Assembly: GCF_012927485.1 (NCBI RefSeq)
Contig: NZ_JABBPC010000012.1
Coordinates: forward strand, 62,001 to 126,000
Direction of reading: 5' to 3'
DNA from: Polaromonas sp.
Lineage (GTDB): Bacteria > Pseudomonadota > Gammaproteobacteria > Burkholderiales > Burkholderiaceae_C
Length of the DNA stretch: 64,000 bases
Shown here: positions 45,203-54,810 of the stretch, piece after piece
Numbering within the stretch: the stretch's first letter is position 1
Layout of the letters: every line of letters begins with the position of its first letter
Notes under the pieces: generated by a model
The model's database searches: none
Seen by the model: the letters and a program-made list of their open reading frames with translations, nothing else
What the model was told of the DNA's origin: nothing
Made by a program: the position numbers and the translations under genes

Positions 45203-45810
45203 GTTTCCCTCCAATTCCCTGGTTGTTTTTTGTTGGTGGCACTGCGTTGCGTTGTCGCCTCAAGTGCTAACTAAGAATCCAACATACCGCCACGCGCGGC
45301 AATTGGATTGGCCGCACATTTGACGTAGGAAAATAGATCATCCGCACGTAGGCAACCTCCAGTGCGCGCGTCAGATCTCACCTTGCGGTCGAATTTTCAG
45401 CATCAACAACCAGATCTGCAGGGGATGCCGCAGCCGTTGCAAAAGGTTGAACCAACGGCCCGTCGCCGTTTGTTACCATAATTCAAGCGCACCGCCAGGT
45501 TGCTAATGTCGTTTGCGTAAAGTGCATTCTTGGCCATGGAGAACACTGCACTGGCATTGGCCAATACAAGTCGCAACAAGGCGGGCGGGCGATCGATGAG
45601 CGGACGGCGTGCATGAAAGCATGGCCAGAAGGCCGCATGATCCAGGGGCCTTATTGCACTGCACACTCAAAGACCTGTCGGCAGTCAGTTTGTCAACACG
45701 TGCTTCCTGCAATACCCTTGAGGCAAGGCAAGAGCGGGGACACCTTTTCACGTCAACCCACGGTAGATTCAAGATCTGCCTGTCACTCTAAATAATCAGG
45801 AATGCCCTCC
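45203..45810. other. divergent intergenic region between epsA and GH5 gene
   Basis: About 600 bases with no supportable gene; the short frames at 45403-45795 have no ribosome-binding site or family. It should hold divergent promoters for the eps arm and the glycosidase gene. No clear palindrome was found. Confidence 0.45.
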
Positions 45811-48225
45811 ATGCATAGACGTAAATTTTCTCAAGCTGCGGTGGCTCTCGGTGGGCTGGTTTTTGTGCCAAAAAGCGGCTGCACGCCACAGCAACTTCCA
45901 GGCTCAAATTCCTCCGCCAGGGCCGGAGCGACCGCGATGGGCACCAACCTGTCCGGTATGGAGTGGGCCGCGCCCGGACTGCGATTTGGCATGAGCACTA
46001 TGCCCAACCTTGATTTCACCGTGCCACGCAAAGCGGACGTTGCTTATCTGGCGGCCTGCGGCTATGGCAAAAACCGTTTACCCATTCAATGGGAGCTTTT
46101 GCAGCCGATGCTGCACGATACGCTCGCCAATGCAGCGGCCAAATCGATGATCGGCAACCCGGGCGTATTCCATGCGGGCTACGAGTCCTACATCACCGGA
46201 GTGCTCGACGCCCACGCCGCCGCCGGGACCAAGTGCATCATTGACTGCCACAACTACTGCCGCTATCAGGACTTCACCTTTCAGGCTGATGGTTCGGTTA
46301 TTGGCCTGACAGCACCCGCAGACCCATTGCGCCGGCCGTACACCACCGATAACAAGCAGGTCCAAGTTCGGATTTTTGCATTGGCTGCGGGCGCGACGCT
46401 CAAGCAGTCCAACTTCAGGGATTTTTGGACCCGTGTGGCAACGAAATGGCAGAGTCACCCTGGCCTGGGCGGTTATGGCCTGATGAATGAGCCCCATGAC
46501 CTGCCGCAACCCGGTAGCGTCATTGCCTCGAACGGAGGGGAAGACTTGACGATCTGGCCGACCTTTGCTCAAGGGGCGATCAAGGCCATTCGCGCAGTGG
46601 ACGCAAGCACCCCGATCTATGTAGCCGGCAACGGCTGGGATTCGGCGATGGCGATTAGCACGCAAAACCCGGGCTTCCCGCTTTCGGGCGCCCACCTGAT
46701 CTATGAGGTCCATATGTACCTGGACGCGTTCAGCAACGGCGCTGCCTTTGACTATGACACCGAGGTGGCCAAGAACTTCAGCGCCGGTTTCGGCTCGGGT
46801 GCTATTGGGCCGTCCACGGGACTGGACCGTATCAAGCTTGCTACCGACTGGGCCAAAGCCAAAGGCGTCAAACTGGCGTTGACCGAGGTGGGGATGCCGA
46901 TCGACGACCCGCGCTGGCAAGAGATGTTCAAAAAGGCCGTCACCTATGCCCACAGCGTCGGCTGCGAGATCTATAGCTGGATGGGGGGCAGTCACTGGCC
47001 TATCCGCAACTACGCCATCAACCATGCACCGGGCTGGCACCAGAACAAGACGCTGGAGCCTTTGGTCTCCGGCGTGCTCGAGACTTCTGCGGGCAGAGCG
47101 CATGCGACGCTGTTCGACGACGGCCCGGGTTACGCGCCTGCCGGCACGCCCGTCACGATCACGGTGTACGCCCGCGGTAACTTGGCTGCACCGGTCACCC
47201 TGACGGTCGCATCGAACAACGGCGGTACGCTGAGCAAGTCATCGCTTACCATCCCGGCCGGTCCCAACGGGAAGGACACTTATACCTACACGTCTGCGTT
47301 CAACCGCGTCGCCACACTGAGCTACGCCAGCGATGGCCAATTGGCAGGCCAGGTCCCGCCGCCGCGCAAAATCTTCTCGCTCAGCGACCCGGTGGCCTAC
47401 GCCGCCACCAGCGTACCTGACGCGGCGCTGGCGATCATCGCTAAATACAGTGCCTGCAAATGGGAGCTGGCCGACGGCTACACCGACTTCATGCAGGGCG
47501 CGCCTGCTGCGGCCGGTCAAGTGGTCCGTGCGATCAGCGATTCGGGCTATGGCTCCAGCCCGGGCAACGCCATGGAGATGGTCAACTGGACCAACAAAGA
47601 CAGTGCTGCCATGGGCACGATGGCGATGCCGGTCATGCGCGTGACGAATGGCAAAAAGAATTCGGACCATACGCTTGATAACACGTTCGGATTCTGGTGC
47701 AAGAAGTCCACCCCGGCAGCTGGCACCGAGCCCAACCCGACCAACCGGGTGCCCTACAACCTTGAAGACGCGCACTTCGCCATCGCTGCCGTGAGCGTTC
47801 CTTCCGCGAACAACACGGGCGTGGTGTTCCAAGCCTCACAGGCAGAGCAGCTGTACACCTCTGAACTCGGTTTCACCAACAGCCAGCCCCAAGCCAGCTG
47901 GGTCGATGCAAAGGGGAAGACCGTGCAACTGACCAGCCCAACCAGACTGCCGATTCGTACCCCCTCAGTGCTTGCGTTCACGTCGGTGCCAGGCGCGCAA
48001 ACGCTGCGGGTCAATTCTGCCGTGGTCGCGAAGAGTAGCGCAACTTTCGCGCCCAGCGCCTGCAATCAAATGCTGATCGGTTGGGGTTACCGCAGTTATT
48101 ACCCGCGCGATGGCTTCAGAGGGTCTATTTATGCAGTCATCACCGGCAAAGGGAAACCCAGCGCGGACGAGCTAGCGGTGCTGGAACAGTTTTTAGGAAC
48201 TACCGCTGGCCTCACCCTGAAATAA
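45811..48225 (+). CDS. exported GH5-like glycoside hydrolase
   Basis: 804 residues from ATG 45811 (codon 4 of the longest frame), because AGGA then lies 8-9 bases upstream. N-terminal HRRKFSQAAVALGGLVF resembles a Tat signal. The catalytic TIM barrel (~40-420) has the acid/base in LMNEP (E227) and the nucleophile in LALTEVGMP (E359), as in GH5 cellulase-type enzymes. Residues ~440-520 are Ig-like; the remaining ~280 residues are beta-rich and unassigned, perhaps carbohydrate-binding. Likely cleaves a beta-glycan; beside an EPS locus it may process or depolymerise the product. It ends 12 bases from a convergent gene. Confidence 0.87.
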   Translation: MHRRKFSQAAVALGGLVFVPKSGCTPQQLPGSNSSARAGATAMGTNLSGMEWAAPGLRFGMSTMPNLDFTVPRKADVAYLAACGYGKNRLPIQWELLQPMLHDTLANAAAKSMIGNPGVFHAGYESYITGVLDAHAAAGTKCIIDCHNYCRYQDFTFQADGSVIGLTAPADPLRRPYTTDNKQVQVRIFALAAGATLKQSNFRDFWTRVATKWQSHPGLGGYGLMNEPHDLPQPGSVIASNGGEDLTIWPTFAQGAIKAIRAVDASTPIYVAGNGWDSAMAISTQNPGFPLSGAHLIYEVHMYLDAFSNGAAFDYDTEVAKNFSAGFGSGAIGPSTGLDRIKLATDWAKAKGVKLALTEVGMPIDDPRWQEMFKKAVTYAHSVGCEIYSWMGGSHWPIRNYAINHAPGWHQNKTLEPLVSGVLETSAGRAHATLFDDGPGYAPAGTPVTITVYARGNLAAPVTLTVASNNGGTLSKSSLTIPAGPNGKDTYTYTSAFNRVATLSYASDGQLAGQVPPPRKIFSLSDPVAYAATSVPDAALAIIAKYSACKWELADGYTDFMQGAPAAAGQVVRAISDSGYGSSPGNAMEMVNWTNKDSAAMGTMAMPVMRVTNGKKNSDHTLDNTFGFWCKKSTPAAGTEPNPTNRVPYNLEDAHFAIAAVSVPSANNTGVVFQASQAEQLYTSELGFTNSQPQASWVDAKGKTVQLTSPTRLPIRTPSVLAFTSVPGAQTLRVNSAVVAKSSATFAPSACNQMLIGWGYRSYYPRDGFRGSIYAVITGKGKPSADELAVLEQFLGTTAGLTLK

Positions 48226-48233
48226 ACCCAATA

Positions 48234-48245
48234 GAGGTTAACCTC
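48234..48245. other. 12-base palindrome between convergent stop codons
   Basis: GAGGTTAACCTC is a perfect palindrome covering the stop codon of the minus-strand DUF1839 gene, 9 bases after the GH5 stop. It is too short and too AT-centred for an obvious terminator. May be chance. Confidence 0.25.
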
Positions 48246-49230
48246 GCCGGGACAGGCATTCAGACAATAACGCCATGCCGCGGTCCCAAGCCTGTGCCAT
48301 CTCGGAAACTATCAGGGTAGCGTCGAGTGGCCGGCCGGAATTAACCGCTCTGGCGCCTTTGAGAATGAGCGCCTTGTTGCTTTGGGAAATGGCATCGAAG
48401 CAATCGGCAACGGCAACCAGGCCCGGATGGTCAAACCCGGCCTGCCAACGGAGGTTGGCGGCAGCGAGTTCAAAAGCCGCCCCCGCCTGCCGAACCGAGG
48501 CAAAGGCCCAGGCATGGTAGTGCGGCAAGCCCTTTGCCTGCAATTCAAGAATATCCTCTGCAAAACGGCGTCCAAACCGGCGGAAAGGGTTGCTCAGAGG
48601 CCGCCGGTCAAAGTGCCGCCGGAGTAACTCAAAGGAAGAAGCCGCTAATTCGTCCTGTGGCCGCCTGACTACTCGGTCGATGCGAATAATCTCCGCAAAA
48701 AGTGGGAGGAATTCAGGGTCGGCGGGCGCCTCCAGGCGGAACAATTGGGAGAAGTCTTCGCCGCAGAGCTCAAAATAACCTGCGTTGTGAAAATAGCCAA
48801 GCCGTCGTGGTTCCCGATCCAGATTTGCCAACAAAATGGACGTCTTGGAGTGCTTGATGCGATAGTCGGTGCCCGCCGTATCAGGTAGCCAGAATGCATC
48901 AACTTCGGTATTGATAAGTTTACCGGCACTCAAATGCTCGACCGCATGCTCAATCAAGGGGCGCCAGACCGTCAACTCCTGAACATCGATGCCGTACAGG
49001 TCACGCAATTCTTCCAGGGATGGCTTGAAAAAAGTCCACTGATCACCCTCAAAATCCACCGCGAGCGTGAAAGGGAGCAAGGCTAGCGGTTCAAGCCTGA
49101 GCGTGTGCAGCAGCTCTATCCATAGATCGACGTAACAGTTCTTTTCGACCCAAACCATCGCTTCGCCATGCACCAGGTGGCGCCGGTAAGTACCCGGGCT
49201 CAGATCCGGCAACACCTCCATGGAGCTCAT
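48238..49230 (-). CDS. DUF1839 family protein
   Basis: 330 residues, no signal peptide or membrane helix. Recognised as DUF1839 from overall sequence and from its place next to an amino-acid:carrier-protein ligase, the typical setting of this family. Motifs: N-terminal YRRHLVHGEAMVWVEKNCYVD, central KHSKTSILLANLD and GYFHNAGYFELCGEDFSQLF. The function is unknown. It overlaps the ligase gene by 4 bases, so stoichiometric co-expression is likely. Candidate roles are aminoacyl transfer, acceptor recognition or editing (inference). Confidence 0.8.
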   Translation of the reverse strand: MSSMEVLPDLSPGTYRRHLVHGEAMVWVEKNCYVDLWIELLHTLRLEPLALLPFTLAVDFEGDQWTFFKPSLEELRDLYGIDVQELTVWRPLIEHAVEHLSAGKLINTEVDAFWLPDTAGTDYRIKHSKTSILLANLDREPRRLGYFHNAGYFELCGEDFSQLFRLEAPADPEFLPLFAEIIRIDRVVRRPQDELAASSFELLRRHFDRRPLSNPFRRFGRRFAEDILELQAKGLPHYHAWAFASVRQAGAAFELAAANLRWQAGFDHPGLVAVADCFDAISQSNKALILKGARAVNSGRPLDATLIVSEMAQAWDRGMALLSECLSRRG

Positions 49231-50138
49231 GTCCAGAGTTGTGCTCGAACAGCATCGGGCCAGGTTTCAGGGTTAAAGCCATGCGCCTTGATTAACGCCA
49301 ACGTAACGCGTTCAAGGCCAAAGCCCAAACAGGCCGTGTGGGCGACTGATTCGTCCGCGTTGCGAATGCCGAACTTGGCGCTGAAATGGTCCTGGTGCCA
49401 GTTGAATGAACAGATCGCAGTCGGTTTTTCAAGGGAAATCACCGGCACCAGAATTTCAAACTTCAAGCGCTGGTCCATCTGGTTGGCAGCCATCATCTTC
49501 CCGACCCGGCCAAAAAACGGATCGGAGGCCACGTCGCTTTCTGCCGGCAAACCAAGACCGCGCAACAAGTCAAGGCCGCGCTGCAGCCAGGCGTCGCGCC
49601 AAGCCACAACGACGTCCGGCTTGCCCACCCGGATGAACTCGCGCATGCGGAAGGACTGCAGGCGAGTCGGCTCGTCGGATGGCTCGTGGCGATAGACCCA
49701 ACCGAGCACCGTAACGAGTCGTCCGCCGTTGGGCAACAAACCGCTGAAAGTTGGATAGACCGGATAGCAGGCAGCCGGCGTCAACATGACTTCAGTTGGA
49801 TTCAACAGCGCTTCCCAGCGTTCACCCCCGTGAATGCGGGCGGACAATTCCCGCGCCTTGGCGTCGTTACCGGAAAAGCTGTGTACCGAACCCGCCAATT
49901 GCGGGAAGTTGTCCATGTAGCCCACTTTTTCCACCAGCGCGCGCGGCAGGATAGGGGGGAACGTCATTTCTTCGGCATTATCAGGTTCGGCTGTGCGGCT
50001 GACCAGATCATTGAAACGCTGCAAAATATCTTCAAACACGCGGCTTCTTCCGTACGCGCCCTTCACCTCGCCGGGGATGATCAAGCCATGCTCGACCAAG
50101 CCACTATAGAAACTCTCGCTATCGTATGAAACTGTCAA
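49227..50138 (-). CDS. amino acid--[acyl-carrier-protein] ligase (SerRS-like)
   Basis: 303 residues, about the catalytic core of an atypical class II seryl-tRNA synthetase without a tRNA-binding arm. Family members activate an amino acid with ATP and load it on the phosphopantetheine of a carrier protein instead of tRNA. Motif 2 is RHEPSDEPTRLQSFRMREF (150-168) and motif 3 is LGFGLERVTLALI (271-283). C124, E167 and C270 sit where the family's zinc ligands are expected. The matching carrier protein gene lies 1.8 kb away on the other strand. Which amino acid is used is not visible; characterised homologues from Bradyrhizobium and Agrobacterium use small ones such as glycine or alanine. Confidence 0.9.
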   Translation of the reverse strand: MTVSYDSESFYSGLVEHGLIIPGEVKGAYGRSRVFEDILQRFNDLVSRTAEPDNAEEMTFPPILPRALVEKVGYMDNFPQLAGSVHSFSGNDAKARELSARIHGGERWEALLNPTEVMLTPAACYPVYPTFSGLLPNGGRLVTVLGWVYRHEPSDEPTRLQSFRMREFIRVGKPDVVVAWRDAWLQRGLDLLRGLGLPAESDVASDPFFGRVGKMMAANQMDQRLKFEILVPVISLEKPTAICSFNWHQDHFSAKFGIRNADESVAHTACLGFGLERVTLALIKAHGFNPETWPDAVRAQLWT

Positions 50139-51325
50139 GGCGCATCCTTGAAGACGAGCAGCATGGACGCGTTTTTGGCGAAGATTCGATCATTTGAAAT
50201 CATCAGCGATGCCGACAGCGCATCACGGTATTGCCGGCCCAGGCTGAAGGGACTGTCGTTTTTGTAGCCCAGAATGCCCACGATCTGCAAGGCGCGGTGC
50301 ACGATCTGTGGAGCCGCTTCCGAACACGATATTTTTAAATTGTTGAGTCGCAGCGCCCAACCCATACTCGACAACTCTTCCTGAGCTGCGGCGTCCGGGG
50401 CAATGGCATCGAACGCCTGAGCGGCACACTGCCAGTTCTGCTTCATCGTTTGCAGCTGCATGGACACCTCTGCCAAACGGGAGGCCGTGGGAGGCACCGT
50501 GCCGGGTGTCTGTCGGGCCTGACCGCGTACAAAATTGGCCGACTTCCCAACAGCGTCGGCTGCAATTCCCCACCAAAGCGCACCCCACAGGATATGGGAA
50601 TAAGGCACCATGGTTTGGGCAGAACTGTCCGCATACGAACCGGGAACAATCTGATGATCGGAACCCGAAGATTCGAGCCGGAATCCCGGGCTGCAAGTGC
50701 CGCGCAAACCCATCGTGTCCCAGCTGGTCGTCTGAGTGAGCGTGCAGTCTTCACGTCTGACAAGTACCAGCACCTGGTCGCTGGCGGGCGCACTCGCCTC
50801 GCGGCGACAAGTTACCAAAATAGCGTCTGCATAAGCGCAATAGGAACCAGTAGTCGCGTCCTTGTTCAAGACAAACCGCCCACCTTGGCGCTCAACGGCA
50901 CAGATACTTGAGCGGGTATCTCCATAGGTGCCCACCTCGGAAGTCATCGATGCCAATAAATACTGGTGCTTCACAACATCGCGCAAGTAGCCCTGGAAGA
51001 AATCGCTGTTCAACCCGTGGCGAGCAATGCAGCCCAGCTGAATGTAGTGCATGGCAAGCACCATGCCGCTGGAGCCGCAGGATTGAGACAACGTCGAGCA
51101 CAGCTGGGCCAACTCCAACAGCGTGCATCCGGCACCTCCAAAGTCGCGGGGTACGGCGGCAGACAGAACGCCCGCCTCGCGCAGGGCCTCCAGGGTTTCC
51201 GCCGGAAAGCGGCCTTTTTTGTCTACGTCGGCAGCGTGTAGCGCCGCTACGTCTGCGCCGACCCGACGCGTTGCTTCGAGCAAGAACCCAAAACTTTGAT
51301 TAACCTGTGTTGATTGAAGACTCAT
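50135..51325 (-). CDS. acyl-CoA dehydrogenase family flavoprotein (aminoacyl-carrier cluster)
   Basis: 396 residues from ATG 51325; TTG 51346 would add 7 residues. Acyl-CoA dehydrogenase fold: N-terminal helical domain with FPAETLEALREAGVLSAAVP, middle domain with LASMTSEVGTYGDTRSS, and C-terminal helices with SLGRQYRDALSASLMISNDRI. Relatives in secondary metabolism (for example those acting on prolyl-carrier proteins) oxidise aminoacyl groups bound to carriers, so an alpha,beta-oxidation of the aminoacyl-carrier thioester is plausible here. Overlaps the ligase by 4 bases and is the first gene of the leftward operon. Confidence 0.88.
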   Translation of the reverse strand: MSLQSTQVNQSFGFLLEATRRVGADVAALHAADVDKKGRFPAETLEALREAGVLSAAVPRDFGGAGCTLLELAQLCSTLSQSCGSSGMVLAMHYIQLGCIARHGLNSDFFQGYLRDVVKHQYLLASMTSEVGTYGDTRSSICAVERQGGRFVLNKDATTGSYCAYADAILVTCRREASAPASDQVLVLVRREDCTLTQTTSWDTMGLRGTCSPGFRLESSGSDHQIVPGSYADSSAQTMVPYSHILWGALWWGIAADAVGKSANFVRGQARQTPGTVPPTASRLAEVSMQLQTMKQNWQCAAQAFDAIAPDAAAQEELSSMGWALRLNNLKISCSEAAPQIVHRALQIVGILGYKNDSPFSLGRQYRDALSASLMISNDRIFAKNASMLLVFKDAP

Positions 51326-51566
51326 ATTGATAGATGCCAATGTCAAACATTCGATTTCAGATTGGGCTTGAAAGCCCGGCTACTGCCGCTCAAAAAAAAG
51401 GGATCTTGTCTTACATTTCCCGTAACCAGTTACAGCCTATTATCCGTTTGCCAAGCGATAGCGTGTACAGATAAACCCTCAAGGTGCGTAGCATGAAAGC
51501 AAAATCCTGATGTTCAGATTAACACCTAATGAAAATATTTGTGCAAGCCTCTTACCGGGATTTCGC

Positions 51567-51977
51567 ATGGGTTTCGACTTGGTAAAAATTAGCGAGCTAG
51601 CAAACTCGATCCACCATTTCGGCGACGTTTTCAAGCGCAAGTTATTTACCAAGAATGAGCTCAATTACGCGCACAGCGGAAGTGGATTGTGCGAGGAACG
51701 ATTGGCAACTCGATTTGCTGCCAAAGAGGCTGTCATCAAGGCTCTCAAGCTCAGCGAAGCGGGAATCGGCTGGCGTGAAATTGAGGTGCTGAAGTTACCG
51801 GACGGAAACTGCGAAGTTGCCTTGCACGGCCGCGTTGCGGAGTTGGCGAAAAGTATGGGCGTTGCCGACATCTCGTTGAGTTTGAGCCACGACGGTGATT
51901 ACGCAGGCGCCGTGGTGGCACTGCGCTGTTCACAACCTGAAGTTAACAACTCTCTTTATGACCGGCATTCACTATGA
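51567..51977 (+). CDS. 4'-phosphopantetheinyl transferase (AcpS-like)
   Basis: 136 residues from ATG 51567, which puts the family's first motif at the N-terminus (GFDLVKI, with metal ligand D4). The second motif, RLATRFAAKEAVIKAL, carries E54, the other magnesium ligand. It would convert the adjacent apo-carrier protein to holo form by attaching phosphopantetheine from CoA. It overlaps the carrier gene by 4 bases, which makes a dedicated role likely. The housekeeping AcpS is expected elsewhere in the genome. Confidence 0.88.
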   Translation: MGFDLVKISELANSIHHFGDVFKRKLFTKNELNYAHSGSGLCEERLATRFAAKEAVIKALKLSEAGIGWREIEVLKLPDGNCEVALHGRVAELAKSMGVADISLSLSHDGDYAGAVVALRCSQPEVNNSLYDRHSL

Positions 51978-52231
51978 GAAATTTAGAACAGGTTGAAGCC
52001 CAAATCCGCAGCGTGTTACTGGCCCATGGTCGTCTGAATCGGGAAGTGAGTTCGCTGGACGTTTCCACGGACCTTTACCAATCGGGAATGACCTCCCATG
52101 CGAGCGTCAATGTCATGTTGGCACTCGAAGGGGCTTTTGACGTGGAGTTTCCAGACCATCTCCTGAAACGCAGCGTTTTCGGCAGCATTGAATCCATACA
52201 CCATGCCTTGAACCAGCTGGCTACCACCTGA
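51974..52231 (+). CDS. acyl/aminoacyl carrier protein
   Basis: 85 residues, a four-helix carrier protein. The modification site reads SGMTSHASVNVMLALE (37-52), so S41 is the likely phosphopantetheine serine, and the usual DSL is replaced by TSH. This matches the carriers encoded beside amino-acid:carrier ligases rather than fatty-acid ACP. Coupled to the AcpS-like gene by ATGA overlap; followed 8 bases later by the GH2 gene. It is the expected substrate of the ligase at 49227-50138. Confidence 0.9.
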   Translation: MRNLEQVEAQIRSVLLAHGRLNREVSSLDVSTDLYQSGMTSHASVNVMLALEGAFDVEFPDHLLKRSVFGSIESIHHALNQLATT

Positions 52232-52239
52232 GCGTAGAC

Positions 52240-54810
52240 ATGAGTAAGCCAAGGACGCGCCACCACATGCGAGAGCTGCTGCTGGTGAACTGGCTTATCT
52301 GCGCTACGCCTCCAGGAGATGCCGGGCAATGCACTCCGCCTGAGGGATCTTGCTGGACCCGCATACGACAGCTGATGCCGGCCGCAGCCGCCTTGCGTGA
52401 ACTGAAGGAATGGTCGCTCGACGAACCTGCCCGACGCTTTGATGCCCAGGACTGGTGGTACAAATTGACATTTGACGCCTCCCCCAGGAATTTTGCAGAA
52501 CCAGCTGTCCTGGGGTTTGACGGGTTGGCGACGATTGCACAGGTCTGGTTAAACGGAAAGCTGCTGCTGGCCAGTACCAATATGTTCGTGGAGCACGAAT
52601 GCGACGTCAGCAGCGTCCTCAAGGACAACGACAACGAGCTGTTGATTTGCTTTAGAGCGCTCGACGCGAAACTGGCCATGCCGCGCAAAAGACCGCGGTG
52701 GCGCGCTCCGATGGTTGCGCATCAGCAATTGCGCTGGTTTCGCACGACATTGCTGGGGCGCACTCCGGGTTGGTCGCCCCCTGCTGCTGTGGTGGGACCG
52801 TGGAAAGACATCTGGCTGGAGCAGCGCAGACAGTTTCACATCAAGGATCTTTGTGTCGAAGTCAGCGTCGATGACACGACCGGGACGGTCAAGTGCCGTT
52901 TGGCGTGTGAACCTCTAGGTGGCCAGACTATCGACGCCGTTACGCTGCAACTCGAGCGCTGCGGACGTGTCGATGTGCAGCGCCTTTCGGGCAGAGTTGG
53001 TACGATTTTCTTTGCAGGACAACTGCAGCTAGGCAACGTCGACTTGTGGTGGCCCCACACCCACGGGGAACCCTCGCTGTACTCGGCTTCCTTGAGAATC
53101 CGCATTGCGGGTATCCTGGATGAAACTGTCATTGCAATTGGCCGAGTGGGATTTCGCACGATCACGCTGGATACCGCTAACGGAAATTTCTCGTTGAACG
53201 TCAACGGCGTGTCTATTTTTTGCCGCGGCGCCTGCTGGACCCCTCTGGATCCGGTCACTTTGCGCGCTTGTCCCGAAGCGTCCCAAGCGGCTGTCGCACA
53301 GGCGCGATCGGCTGGCATGAACATGCTGCGCGTAGCCGGAACCATGGTCTACGAAGAACACCATTTTTTTGATGCCTGCGACGAACAGGGCATGCTTGTC
53401 TGGCAGGACCTTATGTTTGCCAACATGGATTATCCCGGCGACGACTCGGAATTCATGGCGTCCGTGGTGCTTGAAGTAAGCCAGCAGCTCCGGGGCCTTC
53501 AGGCAACCGCCTGCCTGGCATTGCTTTGCGGTAACAGCGAAGTGGAGCAGCAGGCCGCTATGTGGGGAGCGCCACGCGAGCTCTGGCAACCGGCGCTGTT
53601 TGAAGACACCTTGGCCCAACTCTGTGCGGATCATGCACCGGGCACGCCGTACTGGCCTTCCAGTGCGCACGGCGGATCGTTCCCGCACCAGGCAAGCACC
53701 GGCACAAGCTCCTACTACGGCGTCGGTGCCTACCTTCGTCCGCTGGACGATGCGAGGCGGGCAGACGTGAAGTTCGCAACCGAATGCCTGGCGTTTGCCA
53801 ACATTCCCGCTGCCGCGACCATTGGCCGGATGCCCGGGGGGTTGGCCATCCGGGTGCATCACCCGGAGTGGAAAGCCCGCTCTCCGCGTGACCTTGGCGC
53901 AGGCTGGGACTTTGACGATGTGCGCGACCACTACCTGGGAACGCTGTTCCACACCGATCCGCAAAAACTGCGCTACACGGATCACGACCATTACCTTACA
54001 TTGGGCCGCATGGCGACAGGCGAAGTGATGGCGGCCAGCTTTGCCGAATGGAGGCGCCCGGCTTCACCTTGCGGAGGCGCAATGGTGCTATTTTTACGCG
54101 ATCTGTGGGCCGGGGCCGGCTGGGGATTGATCGATGACTCCGGTGTGCCAAAGGCCTGTTATCACTACCTCAAACGAGCACTACAACCGCTTACGGTGCT
54201 CCTGTCCGACGAAGGCGTTAACGGGTTGTTCGCGCATGTCATCAACGAGCGTAATGAAGACCGACCACTTGAACTTGAACTCACTGCCTGGCGGGAGGGT
54301 GATGTTTTGGTTGCGAGCGGGAGAAAACTCCTGACGCTGCCTGCGCGAAGTGCCCAGAGCTTTGCGGGCGTGGAGTTGCTCGGGCAGTTCATGGATCTGA
54401 CGTATGCGTACAAATTCGGACCCATGACGTGTGACGCCGTCGTGCTGACGCTTCGAGACCAATTGGGAAATCAACTGGCTCAGGCATTTCATTTTCCCGG
54501 GGGTCTCGGCGTTCGATCAGAAATTGATATCGGGTTGACGGCACGGGCCACCATGGTAGACGCTCAAACCGCCGAGCTGACCGTTCATACCAAGCGTTTC
54601 GCGCAGGGCGTTCACTTTGCCGTACCGGGATTTCATGCGGACGATGACTATTTTCATTTGCCACCCAACTCGGAGGCTCGGGTCACACTTCGGGGGGCGG
54701 GGTCTGGTCCGTTGATGGGCTCTGTTCATGCGATCAACTCGATCAAAAGTGCGCGTGTTGACTTCGCAGCATCAGCGATTGGTGATCCGCATCGGGAAAA
54801 GACCAAATGA
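52240..54810 (+). CDS. GH2-like glycoside hydrolase (beta-mannosidase type)
   Basis: 856 residues, no clear signal peptide, so probably cytoplasmic. Domain order is that of family 2: jelly-roll sugar-binding domain (~20-190), Ig-like domain (~200-310), TIM barrel (~320-650), C-terminal beta domains. The acid/base motif is LCGNSEVEQ (E434; usually CGNNE) and the nucleophile is likely E515 in KFATECLAFANIP. The N-terminal domain is beta-mannosidase-like. Its place between the carrier protein and the tandem hydrolase is odd for an ordinary glycosidase and suggests a task in glycan modification, or a repurposed role. Confidence 0.85.
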   Translation: MSKPRTRHHMRELLLVNWLICATPPGDAGQCTPPEGSCWTRIRQLMPAAAALRELKEWSLDEPARRFDAQDWWYKLTFDASPRNFAEPAVLGFDGLATIAQVWLNGKLLLASTNMFVEHECDVSSVLKDNDNELLICFRALDAKLAMPRKRPRWRAPMVAHQQLRWFRTTLLGRTPGWSPPAAVVGPWKDIWLEQRRQFHIKDLCVEVSVDDTTGTVKCRLACEPLGGQTIDAVTLQLERCGRVDVQRLSGRVGTIFFAGQLQLGNVDLWWPHTHGEPSLYSASLRIRIAGILDETVIAIGRVGFRTITLDTANGNFSLNVNGVSIFCRGACWTPLDPVTLRACPEASQAAVAQARSAGMNMLRVAGTMVYEEHHFFDACDEQGMLVWQDLMFANMDYPGDDSEFMASVVLEVSQQLRGLQATACLALLCGNSEVEQQAAMWGAPRELWQPALFEDTLAQLCADHAPGTPYWPSSAHGGSFPHQASTGTSSYYGVGAYLRPLDDARRADVKFATECLAFANIPAAATIGRMPGGLAIRVHHPEWKARSPRDLGAGWDFDDVRDHYLGTLFHTDPQKLRYTDHDHYLTLGRMATGEVMAASFAEWRRPASPCGGAMVLFLRDLWAGAGWGLIDDSGVPKACYHYLKRALQPLTVLLSDEGVNGLFAHVINERNEDRPLELELTAWREGDVLVASGRKLLTLPARSAQSFAGVELLGQFMDLTYAYKFGPMTCDAVVLTLRDQLGNQLAQAFHFPGGLGVRSEIDIGLTARATMVDAQTAELTVHTKRFAQGVHFAVPGFHADDDYFHLPPNSEARVTLRGAGSGPLMGSVHAINSIKSARVDFAASAIGDPHREKTK

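Noticed and set aside
45811-45900. Lipobox in the GH5 signal region (PKSGC)
   Set aside because: Residues before the cysteine do not fit a lipobox; the RRKFSQ pattern fits a Tat signal better.
46078-47103. 341-codon minus-strand frame
   Set aside because: Antisense to the GH5 catalytic barrel, whose catalytic motifs are clear; no domain of its own.
53029-53991. 320-codon minus-strand frame
   Set aside because: Antisense to the GH2 barrel; no ribosome-binding site or recognisable product.
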